Assembly: GCA_013368445.1 (NCBI GenBank)
Contig: JAACJO010000015.1
Location: 744,001 to 808,000 of the forward strand
Direction: 5' to 3'
DNA: 64,000 bases
Source of the DNA: Leucocoprinus leucothites
Taxonomy: Eukaryota; Basidiomycota; Agaricomycetes; Agaricales; Agaricaceae
Part shown: piece after piece, positions 52,508 to 63,299 of the stretch
Layout: every line of letters begins with the position of its first letter
How positions within the stretch are numbered: the first letter of the stretch is position 1
Made by a program: the position numbers and the translations under genes
The notes under the pieces: model-generated
What the model saw: only the letters and a program-made list of their open reading frames with translations
Databases searched by the model: none
What the model was told of the DNA's origin: nothing

Positions 52508-55102
52508 ATGAACAGATTCTTTCAAATCTTGATACCCAGCGATTGGCGCAATGTACGTACCCCCAATACTCTCTCAATTACTTGTCTTGACTGGCTGTTC
52601 CAATAGCGTAAAAAATTACCGAAAAACGAGAGTTCGCGAGGCAGTGCCAATACTCAGATTGAGGGTACACACCAGTCGGATCCTGTTCCCCGTTTACCTG
52701 TGAAAAGAAGCCAAGGGCCCTCGTTAGTCGATCCAACTCCACCGAAAGCCCCAGCTGGTGGTACGGAATGTGTGCAACTTAGCCAGTGCACTTGATGATT
52801 TCATCGTTACCTAGGTTTTTTCTCCAATGCTCACCATGTGAACATGTACAACCCAATCATGCAGGACTTTAGTAACCAGGCCGCGGATACATGTGAGTAG
52901 ATATTAGATCTCGACATTCAATTGACTCAAACTCTGTGTAGTTATGGAGAATTTTGCCAGGTACATAATTCCAGGAGCAGCGTATGATTCCTCTGCACGC
53001 TTTCCACCTCCACGGTGTCACGCTGGCACTAGGCTTGAGACTGTGAGGAGAGCACGCAGCTTTTTCAATGCGTCTAAACGCAAGAAGCGTCTCCTCTGGA
53101 TTGTTGGTCCTGCTGGTGTCGGAAAGTCAGCGATCATGCAGACAGTTGCTGAAACCTCTCCAAACCTCGGTGCTTCCCTCTTCTTCACCGTGAACCTTCG
53201 CGACGATCCATCCAAATTTGCTACAACACTCGCATATCAAATATCTGTCCACCACTTGACCTACCGCGAGAATTTAAGAGCACAGGTCACCCGTGATTCT
53301 ACATTACTGGAAAAGTCTATCACGGCACAATTCGAGGCCTTCTTTATTCATCCATTTACGGTCTCATTGGTTCACGGAGATTCTGAGCCTCTCCTAATCC
53401 TAATTGATGGGCTTGACGAGTGTGCCGGCACTGAAGCCCAATGTCAAATTCTTGAGCTTATTCTCGGATTTATTACTTGTTATCCTTCCTCCCCACTTCT
53501 CTGGATCATTGCCAGTCGACCGGAACCTCACATCACTTCTTTCTTTGATCAGTCGGTTGAAACTAATTTGTATCACAAGCTTGAGCTTAGCTATAACTCC
53601 AAAGAGAGCCAACAGGATGTCGAGCGCTTCCTTCGTGATCGGTTATCGAAAATCCGAGACAGATATTTGTTGGGATTGTCGCACCTTCCACAATGGCCGC
53701 CGGAGAGCCAGTTCTTGCCATTAGTAGGCGCAGCAGATGGGCTTTTTGCTTACGCGGAAGCTGTAAGTCGCTTTATTGAAGATCCTAACATTGCGGATCC
53801 TTCTTCTCAGCTCGAAATTGTCCTCGACGTCATCAATTATACTTCAACTGCCCCCGCAGGAAATCAAAGTGCTCCGATGGCCCAACTCTACGCCCTCTAT
53901 GACCGGATAATTTCTCCCATCCCCGCACATGTTCTTCCAGTCACCAAACAGATCTTGGTGGCAAATGGAGTGGTAGGAAGCTTTGACATCTGGCCGGCTT
54001 TTGGGGCAGCATGCCAGTGGATTGGTTTGACGCCTTCAAAAGCATACAGCGCTGTTCATCACCTCTATTCAGTTCTCGACATCCCTTCACCAAGAATCGC
54101 CTTTAAGAAGACTTCAAGAGTTACTGCCCGCCACAAATCGTTTGTGGACTTTCTCTGCTCCCGATTTCCCGATCTTGAAAAGGATGAGCAGCTATTTTTT
54201 TCTTTATTCACCAGAGTCTTAAAGGATATCCCTTTGGGCCGTAGGTACTATGCTATTTTGTCCATGACGGTTATTTAACCCATTGATTATCAGCAGGCCT
54301 TGGAGAACAACCATCTCAGCACATAATCCTACACTGGGCAGATCCACATAAGTCGGCACAGAAGCAAAAAACTGAGATGTATTCCTATGCTTCTCGCAAA
54401 ATGGGCGAATCTAAGTTGCTCAAACAGCACCTCTTGTCTCGAGATCCTAATGCAATTCATGCGCTCCATGTAATGTCCATTGGCCTTGATCCAAAACAGC
54501 GCATGCTTGAGAGGCAACGCTATGCATATTCTTGGCTGCTTGTGAGACTTTCTTTCATCTATTTTGGGTTTTGAAGACTTATTATTAACACAAATAGAAG
54601 GATGGTTCTCTCCGTGCTATCCTCAGGAAACAGAAGCTTCTGCATGATTGGCAGATTGGCTCTGTCGATCTTCAGTGTATCAACACTGACAATTTATTTC
54701 ACACAATCTGTAAATCTGGACAAGAGGTGTATCATTCACTGACGCGAGTGTGGGGGAGCCCAAAATGCGATCAACAGGTGAGCCGCGTAGGATTCGGATT
54801 TCACGCTTAATCTGACTTGATTTATCCAGGATGGGAACAATCATAAAGCAAGCTTCCGCAAGCCCGATCAGGATAGTAGACACTACAAATCAGAGGCGAT
54901 GACCCCATGTAAGTGCAAGTGCACTCGAACGGCTTGGAAACACCTGGACTACATCCGGAAGCACTCCCCGGAGACATTAGTCAAGGCCTACATTCCTGCT
55001 CATAGACGGGGAATTGTCATTTGTGACCTGCCCGACCGGGAGCGAAAGGATGTGAAATGGACATACGTTATTCCTTATATTTTTCCACGGACACGTAGTT
55101 AG
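52508..55102 (+). CDS. NACHT-domain NLR-like protein, copy C
   Basis: Exon 1 is short (ATG 52508, MNRFFQILIPSDWRN, donor GTACGT). Exon 2 is basic and Pro-rich (KKLPKNESSR ... VDPTPPKAPAG). Exon 3 carries the motif GFFSNAHHVNMYNPIMQDFS. After an intron (52893 to about 52941) the main exon gives MENFARYIIPGAAYDSSARF, P-loop GPAGVGKSAIMQT, Walker B LLILIDGLDECAG, LLWIIASRPEPHITSFFDQ and RHKSFVDFLCSRF. Then an intron near 54249-54297, HIILHWADPH, IHALHVMSIGLD and YSWLL, another intron, and DGSLRAILRKQKLLHDWQIG. The last exon encodes the Cys module CKCKCTRTAWKHLDYIRKHS ... AYIPAHRRGIVICDLPDRE ... WTYVIPYIFP; stop at 55100-55102. The whole frame is open once introns are removed, so this is the intact counterpart of copy D. 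Confidence 0.87.
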
Positions 55103-56010
55103 CGATTTCAACCATGTTTTAATCCTGGTGCTTTTCTCTGACGGTCGTAGCACCATTACTCAGAAATACAGGTGCAAGACTCTCTGCACTGTTACTGTGA
55201 TGTGGCAGACAACTCATGCCTGGTGTATGTGACGGTATAATCGCAAAAATTAATCAAGTCGGGCAACATACAAGGTTCAATGTTCAGACTGGACATATAT
55301 TCGCATCTCGGCTCCTTTGTAGCTATGCGACACTCGACATAGAATCGAAGTGATACTGGTTCTGTTCGATCGTGGCTCACAATAACCTTTACTTGAACGG
55401 ACCACACACCAGTTTTGATGAAGCTACATAATTATTGAGTGTCAGAGGGGGTGGATGAGGCTACAGGAGTCACTCACCGTCGGATGTATTGCGATGACTC
55501 AACCCCGACAGTTGACAAATGACACGATTCTGGGGCAAAAGAGTCAAAGTGCGCCACCAAGCCAACTTGTATGATGTCCCATCGTAAACACTACGTTTAT
55601 TCCAATACGAGAAACCGTGCCATTGAAGAGGAGAGAAGCCTTCACAATCAAAGGTCTCGGCGCATGGCTGGAGTTGACTCGAGTAGACCTGGAAGCCTTT
55701 GTCGAAGATTAGGGGTCCTGTAGAAGATTGTCTGAGAGAGTATATTAGTCGCTCATTCGTATATTTAATCGGACAGAAATAAACTCGCAAAGTGGTGTGG
55801 TTCAACTAAGTGTCATTCCGCGATTCCGAGTTTGTCGAGGTCGAGGGTCAAAGTCATGCTTGACAGTGACCCTATCCTTCCGCTGACCTAACCGGTGTAG
55901 CTCCAGACTGTCATGGGCAGTGGGACGCGGGTTTTGGCGGACAGTTGCTAAGAAAACTGCGTAGGAGTGTTAGGATCGAGTGAAGGAGGTGATACCATGA
56001 CGTGTGGGAT
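52508..56010. repeat. Segmental duplication, unit 1 (NACHT copy C plus downstream minus-strand segment)
   Basis: Copy C and the following convergent segment match copy D and its 3' flank in order, orientation and exon borders. The flanks still match, for example AGCTGG/AGCTAC-rich stretches before the right end and CGAGGTCGAGGGTC near 55838 compared with 63917-63931. Confidence 0.65.
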
Positions 56011-56600
56011 GGAAGTCGCAAAAAGGCCTCGATAAAATAACTTTTCATTCATGACTGTACACGTAGTGTCAGACTCAGTATGAATTTCAGAGTAGGCAGG
56101 GGCACTTACCTGAGTGTTTGATGACAATCTCAACCAGGCAGTGCGGACCGCGTATGTTGATCACGTGACTTCTGTTGGTAATAAAGGGAGGATCTCTACA
56201 AGTTGTCCCAAAGAGCAGAGGCGTGGTCAAGGATAAGTGAACCCGGGCATAAAAGTATCATAGTATGTTAATCCTCCTTTCTAGTGCATCCAGGTATGGT
56301 GGAGGTGGCGACGAGAGAGGAAAACTTGGTTCGAGTGTCATGGGCGCTTAAATCGTGCTGATTGCTATCGGAACAGCGGAACGGCTCTGAAGAGAGACAA
56401 AATAAGGAAAAGAGGCCACAGAGACTGATGTTCGGGAGTTATACGTACGGGTAGGTTTCTTTCGTCCCTTAAAATAGGACCACTACTAAAGTTCACTGTG
56501 ACCTGTTGTCGTGTCTTGGAAGTATGTACAGTATATTCGGGGCGAGTGAAGCAAAGAGAGGCTTGATGAAGACTGAACGATACTGTTATTTGCCTGAATA
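55192..56600 (-). CDS. Uncharacterised small multi-exon gene convergent to NACHT copy C
   Basis: I do not recognise a family. On the minus strand, coding-like blocks follow each other: an ATG at 56610 region (MDILFRQITVSFSLHQASLC) with a plausible GTACGT donor near 56450; RLSSNTQ before a GTAAGT donor near 56110; TVRQNPRPTAHDSLELHRLG near 55920; GPLIFDKGFQVYSSQLQPCA and SYKLAWWRTLTLLPQNR before a GTGAGT donor near 55480; and VWSVQVKVIVSHDRTEPVSL near 55390, ending at 55192. The joins could not all be kept in frame, so this may be one damaged gene or two small genes. It is homologous to the decayed segment at 63300-64000, where some blocks carry stops. No signal peptide or membrane helix is evident. 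Confidence 0.3.
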
Positions 56601-58689
56601 AAATGTCCATAGGTGAGTTGAAAAGAAGAAAAGGGGGCAGTTCATCACTGACGATGAGGAACTACGCCGCGACCACATTCTCAGCTACATAGTGAGCCGT
56701 GTAGGATTTCGGCCGAGTGAGATGCGGTTAGTTCCAAGAGGTCTACGCGGGGAATCGTTTTGCTGTGGTTGCTTGATTGTCTCGGCCACTTACCATGGCT
56801 CCTGATGATGTAGGTGTTTAAACATCAGGACAGCTGAAATACGGCAAACGAGAGTGAACGGTGCAAGCAGCTTTATAGAGCATACTGCTGACGACGAAGA
56901 CGCAGGGTGCGATGGAGATGAGGTGAAGTTGTACTGAGCACCAAGTTCCCAGTTATATAGCCAGTCCATATAGGATTTCCTGGTGAGTATTCCTTCAGTT
57001 TCCTAAGTCAGATGAGCGGCCTTCAAAAGAACAACTACTCACCAGCTCGAGTTAGTCACAAACAGCGAGCCTCAAGGATCTTCAGAGTCAACATGCCAGA
57101 GCAGGAGGGGAGCCCGACAGACTTTGTGGGACTGTACATCGTAATCGTCTTGGACGGTTGAAACGCTGGCGGGATAACCGTTCACGGTTGGACTAACTAC
57201 CCGTCCCCGTGCGCCCGTTCCCTCCGCTTTTCGACGGATGGTCGGCAACACGGTCTGCATGGTTGTATTCACGTTGCAGCTTCTACTCCACAGCGCTCCT
57301 AGCAGTATATGCCTTGCGAGTTGCAAGCAAAGTGTCGAAGTGAATTAACGATAAGTTGAGCGTGAAGTGTTGAGCAGCATGTCACATGTGCAAGATTCAC
57401 GGGTGGCGGCCGGGTTCTGGTCGGATTGGCCGTGCGTGTCAGGTCTCGAAACTTTCAATCAGTACATGAAGGAGTCGGCGCACTGTGTTTCCAGGTATGG
57501 AGTCGGGCTTAGATCTATGACTAACGCGAATGTGTTTGAACACTAGTTTCGGAAATATGCAGCTGTATGTACCTGCAAACCGTTTAATGAACTGGACAGA
57601 AATGATCTTGAGGTAAGTGTGAGAAACTGATCATCGAGTCCTTCCTTCTTCTACACATACTGTAGTAATCACTCACTCGAGCATACACACTTTCCCTTCC
57701 CACCTCTATAACCGAACCACCGCTTTTGATTCTCACACGACAGAGACCCTTTCTGCGATACATAGTCTATGGACTTGGAACCAAACCTGGCCCAACACCA
57801 GTTTGGCATGGGACTAGAACATGATAGACGGAATGCGGTTATACGAGCTATCGTTGCACTGGAAGGGGATTGTGGGACGTTGAGAGGATATGAGGATGTT
57901 CTCTGCTTGATGTAGATTTCCGAGAGTGAATGAGCATGAGAGTGCCGAGGCGAGAGGAGAAGAGGGTAGAAGAGTATCAACGAGACAGGTACACTCAAAT
58001 GGAATCGGATCACTCAAGCAACACGCCGATTACCGACGACTCTCGTGCTAAATCTTCATTATCACGAGTCGACACGCTCTCCAACTCACTCGAAAAAAAA
58101 CCAACTCTACGCCAGCCTATTCAATCTCCAACCTGCAAATGCTGTTCATGTTCAAGCTGTAGGAGTTTGCAGTTGATGGAATCTGGGCATCGGGATCGCG
58201 AAGGACAACTTGACGTGATTTTAATATGCTTTGTCAGGCTGATGGATCGACGATAAGTGCGTGTCGTTTACCATCTCCGCTATCATACCCCTTGCATTGA
58301 TGTGTACTGTATACAGAATACGGAGCCATAGGTCTCGGTCTGTCTACTTCGAAGCGCCTCGTTGGACTACGTGCAGGGCAACACAGATGTCGAGTCACAG
58401 GTATCAAGACCGTCCGATGCCTTACCATTTCCTCAAAGATTCTCGTAGTACACGATGGAGGCTGCGCTTGCTAGGATGACAACGCCTTTGAAGAGGATGA
58501 TTCTGTTTGTGGATGTGTTGAGGGGTATGATGAATGTGGTGGGGTGAGGAGGGGGTTTATTGAGGCCACATCTGACGCATTCAGTGAGTGCGGTACGGTG
58601 AGTATCCTCTTCTCTGTTCCTGTGATGTCTGATGCTGATGCTCGCTGTTTTGTAGCATAGACGAAGACACTCGCGTGACTCGGAGCATT
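56601..58689. other. Gene-poor interval, no supported gene
   Basis: About 2 kb with ORFs at 57072-57326 (-), 57669-58013 (-) and 57930-58256 (+) that lack recognisable domains. The part from about 58380 onwards may already belong to the decayed histidine-kinase gene that becomes readable at 58690. Confidence 0.4.
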
Positions 58690-59215
58690 TGATATATGCC
58701 CCGATTATGCTGCTTGCACCAAAGATGCCCGGTTTAAACTGGATATTCTTCATTGCCTCTGCTGTATTCAAAAGCTCAGCGACTGCGCGCTTTTTTTATC
58801 AGGTGGTTCCTCGACAACATTATCTCTTCGCAAATCACTACTTCCTCACCTCTCAAAGATCTCGCACAACTTCTTTATAGAGGATAATCTCGTCAATCGA
58901 AAACTGGCGGTGAAGATTCTGGAAGAGTATGGTCATAAGGTGGAGATCGCAGAGAATGGAAAGTTTGGCTGTAGATGCGTACAAGGCGAGAGGTGCGCAA
59001 GGCAAGCCGTTCGTTATCCTTTTCGTAAGTTTTTCTTGGTGGTTGGTGAGAATAAGTGTTGATGACGTTGTATGACTTTAGATGATGTGTCGATCATGGG
59101 TGACACAGAGGCTATAGAGTTGACCGAGTCGTCTGGGATACATTCCGCTCATCCCGATTATTGCGCTCATTGTGCATGCTATGATTGATGATCGGGAGAG
59201 GTGTTTGCAGACAGA
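58690..59215 (+). pseudogene. Relic of a hybrid histidine kinase: C-terminal receiver-domain region
   Basis: Fragments in changing frames match the C-terminus of a fungal hybrid histidine kinase: YAPIMLLAPKMPGLN (58695-58740), then DNIISSQITTSSPLKDLAQLL (about 58810-58875), the receiver start EDNLVNRKLAVKILEEYGHK and VEIAENGK (58880-58962), then in another frame AVDAYKARGAQGKPFVI (58967-59020), and after a likely intron VSIMGDTEAIEL and HAMIDDRERCLQ (about 59165-59205). In intact proteins these form one response-regulator (REC) fold that accepts phosphate on Asp. Here an extra T in AAGTTTGGC shifts the frame and a second shift follows CLQ; the usual LMDVSMP phospho-acceptor block is not intact. 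The kinase and HAMP/PAS parts are not visible. It is a decayed fragment without function. Confidence 0.65.
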
Positions 59216-60550
59216 CTGGTATGAATGATCACACCACGAGCACGTACTGTTTCATTTGACGTTGTGATTTGAGCTAAAACGTTACTGTAGAACCACCAAG
59301 ACGGCGAGATTTGCTCAATGCAATTAAAAACTCGCCGGTATCTTGCACGAATGGTGTTGAGGCGAAACAGCAACGACTGGGCACTTGGTGTCGGCTGGGT
59401 CCCGCTCATGGGTGCTGAGCTAGGTTTTTAGAATGGCATGTGTGCCAGTTGATGTTCCAAACTGAAGAGGAATATCTCTTGGAGAGCTATTAACGCTACC
59501 TCAAGACACTGAAAGAGACTAGTAATTGCTGAATGCACGCGCATTGCGCAGTGAGTGAAGGAGAGGTATGTAGCACTGGCAACTGGAAATATTGATCGTC
59601 GTTAGTTTGCTCACAGTTTAAAACTTTATGTACGTATTTAACTTGTGTCGTCAATGCATTGTCTTTTGTCCTCCTAATCTTATCTATCGCGGTGTTATAC
59701 ATATTTAGAGAGCACTGCTCGGTGCCATTCGCTTATTCTTTGCCTTTTTCTTTGCCATCTGGGCTCAGGACGTCGCCTGCCTTGTAGACGAGGCAGCTTC
59801 CCATTCTCAGCGTGCTACGATTCTCCAGTGCAGGTGGCATATACTCTATGCCCCCAAAATACCTACTTGTTATATAAATAAAATAGCACACCACTCTTCA
59901 GCTTCATTGAACTCTCTCATTTGTGAAAACACGCATTTGGAGAGTGTTTTTTCACTAGCTACGGCTACGATGATAACATGTACAGAGCAATGCCGTCTCT
60001 CAAGAAAGAACTGGGCTGGCTGACGACGCGGAACCGTTGTGCCGGTTTTCCATGCACAATGCCTGAAATTCGACGTACAAGTCGAAATTCAGTGTATTGA
60101 GGTGCGCCTAAGCTTTCGTCCCCTTGTTATGCCCTGGCGTTAGCGACATCCCTGGTACACGAGGTTCTATGCACTGGTTCGCATCAGTGAAAACTCAAAT
60201 CAATATATAAGAATATATTTGCTGTCCATTTTCCTGGGCAATGTATTGAAATATATTACTCATGTATTCCGCATCCAGGTCTAGTATTGTCAATGTATCT
60301 TCTTTCCAAGCCTTGTACGTTCATTCTGTTCACATGTGTTGAAATCAAACCCTTATATGTTCATATATTGGTTTGAGGTTTGTACTGACGCGCTTTAGCA
60401 CATAGACCGAAGAACCACAAGGGGTCAAGCGCTGAATGTGCCTTGTCACGCCTTGGTGCATAGCGCCGTCGCGTTACAGGAATGGTGCAGTTTCCACGAG
60501 GCTGGCGGTCTACGTCTTTTGGTCATCAACCATATCCATCCGCTTGCGCT
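59216..60550. other. Gene-poor interval upstream of NACHT copy D
   Basis: About 1.3 kb, AT-rich (for example 60200-60370), with short ORFs only. No repeats with clear ends, no transposase motifs. Contains the former promoter of copy D. Confidence 0.5.
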
Positions 60551-63136
60551 ATGAAGAAAATTTTTCCAGGTCTTTGTGCCTAAAAATGGCGAAATGTAAT
60601 TACATTACCTATATCACTTGCCCAGTAGCTCACTTCGATCGATCAATTCCAATAGCGCAAAAAGCCATTGCCAGGCAACGACGCACTGGGCCAAACTGAT
60701 ATTCCAACTCAAGATGCAAACCAGTCGGGTGGCACCAGCCGTTTTCCTATAGACAACCAGCTTCATGGTGCGGAAAATAGCACTCTGTCAGCTCACCATT
60801 TGACAATCTCGCAACTCCTCAGGCTTCTTCCCCAACGCTCACCACGTAAACGTATACAACCCAATCATGCAAGATTTTAGTAATCAGACACAGAATTCGT
60901 GTGAGTAGATGGATGATCCGACGTTTCAAGCTACTCACCCACCTTGTTGATTGTCAGTCATGCGAGATTTCGCTAAACATATAATGCCAGGAGCAGCTTA
61001 TGATTCTTCTGCACGCTTTCCTCCTCCTCGATGCCATGCCGGAACCCGACTCGAGACAGTCAGAACGGGCACGCGACTTCTCTAATGCGTCCGGATGCAA
61101 GAAACAGCTCCTATGGATTGTTGGTCCCGCTGGTGTTGGGAAGTCTGCAATTATGCAAACTGTTGCTGAAACATCCCTGAACCTTGGAGCATCCTTCTTC
61201 TTTACTGTCAACATTCGGGACAACTCTTCTAAGCTTTTTGTGACACTTGCGTACCAAATATCAGTTCATCATTCAGCTTATCGTGAGCGTCTGCAGGCAC
61301 AACTCACCCTCGACCCTACATTACTGGAGAAGGCTGCTACCGTGCAGTTCGAAGCCTTCTTTGTTGACCCGTTTGCAATCGCGATGATACACAGAAAATC
61401 CGACCCCCTCCTTATCCTTATTGATGGACTCGACGAGTGTGCCGGGTCCGAGGCCCAGTGTCAAATTCTTGAGCTCATTTTAGGGTTCACCACCGGCTAC
61501 CCCTCTGCGCCGCTTCTTTGGATCGTCGCCAGCCGACCAGAGCCCCATATTACTTCGTTCTTTGACCGTTTGGCTAATGCAGCCATGTATGATAAGCTCG
61601 AGCTCAGTTACGACTCCACAGAGAGTCGAGATGGTGTCGAGCGCTTTCTTCGTGATCGGCTGTCAAAAATTCGGGACAAATACCCCGGACTTTCGTACCT
61701 TCCACAGTGGCCACCGGAGAGCAAGATGTTATTGTTGCTAGCTGCGGCAGATGGGATGTTCGCGTACGCTGAAGCTGTTAGCCGCTTTATCGGGGACTCG
61801 GACATCGCAGACCCTGATTCTCAGCTCGACACTGTACTCGACGTCATCAATCACACATCGGCCGCTGCCATTCGAGGGTCAGAGTTCCCCAATGGCTCAG
61901 CTCTATGCACTTTACGACCGCATACTTTCCCGTGTCCCTCCTCATATCTTTCCTATCACGAAAAAAATTTTGATAGCTGCTGGAGTTGTAGGGTCCTCCA
62001 GGGACTGGAGGTTATTCGGACCGTTGTGCCAGCGACTTGGTTTAACAGCATCAAAAGCTTACAGTGCTGTCCATCATCTTCATGCTGTCCTTGTCATCCC
62101 TTCACTATATGATGCCTTTTCGTATAATGATGGAAAAATTAGGGCCCGCCACAAGTCTTTTCGGGATTTTCTTGCTTCTCGATTCTCAGATGTTACTGAG
62201 GAGAGTGAGAAAATGCAGGTCTTCTCTTGTTATCTCAGAATTCTCAAGGATATCCCTATTCACGGTACAATAGTTCTTTAGCTTTTTGAGTGAAAAATCG
62301 GTCACTGACTATTGAATTATTAGGAGAACTCGGCAAAAATCCATCCCAGTATATCATCCTGCACTGGACGCCGTATGTGTCGAGCCACTTGCGAGAAGAT
62401 GAGCAGTCTGAGATATACTCTAACACTTCTTCTTGGCTATGCGTATCTGAATTCCTCAAACCACATATCTTATCTAGGGATCCTGATATGCTGCATGCGC
62501 TGCACGTTATGTCCATTGGACCCAATCATCACCAGGGCTAGCCTGCGGCCGACATGTTACATATACCTGGTTTCTTGTGAGTTTTTTTTTGCTATGTTGT
62601 TAAGCTTCGAGCAATCAACAGACATGCTACAGAATGACAATTCTCTCTCTTCTATCCTCCGGGGTAAACGGCTTCTGCAGGATCGGCAAATTGGTTCTCT
62701 TGATCTTGATCATATCAACACCGACTATTGTCTTCACATTATCTGTGACTCAAGAAACAGGCTATATAATCCACTGAATGAAAGCTGGCAGCGGTCCGGG
62801 CGTGACATAAACGTGAGAACTCTGATTTTGCACTCTATTTTGTTATTGACATGATTTTAGGAGTGGGGCACTCACTGGAGAAAGTCCCACGAGCCTCATG
62901 AAGGCAATAGACTCCAGAAATCGGAGATGATTGCTCCATGCAAGTGCAGGTGCGGGTGCACCCAAGCAGCCTGGGAACATCTGAAGTACGCCAGGGTGCA
63001 TGCTCCGGAGACATCAATCATGGTCTACATTCCTGCTCATAGGCGAGGAATTATTATTTGTGACCTGCCCGACCAAGAGCACGAGGATGTGACATGGAGA
63101 TATATTGTTCCCTATATTTTCCCTCCTGACATGTAG
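60551..63136 (+). pseudogene. NACHT-domain NLR-like protein, copy D, disabled
   Basis: Close relative of copy C with the same exon order. Exon 1 (ATG 60551) reads MKKIFPGLCA and then TAA at 60581-60583, where C is open. The motif FFPNAHHVNVYNPIMQDFS, the linker AAYDSSARFPPPRCHAGTR, P-loop GPAGVGKSAIMQT, Walker B LLILIDGLDECAG, LLWIVASRPEPHITSFFDR and RHKSFRDFLASRF are all present. Compared with C there is one extra base at about 61055-61074, a second extra base at about 61866-61876, and one missing base at about 62537-62550. The 3' exon is intact: CKCRCGCTQAAWEHLKYARV ... YIPAHRRGIIICDLPDQE ... WRYIVPYIFPPDM, stop at 63134-63136. Several independent lesions make it a pseudogene, though its domains are little eroded, so inactivation is recent. 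A start at 61000 in the middle frame would skip the N-terminal motif. Confidence 0.85.
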
Positions 63137-63299
63137 TTAGCGGTTCAAGCACGCTTTGATTATCGATGATATCAGCAGCTTTATCTGACATATATAATGC
63201 TATTATTCGGGGACCTCAATACAAGGCTCTGCGTCATTATTGTGGTGAAATGGTCAGCTTATGACCAGTAATGGATCTACACTATACAACTACAAGAAT

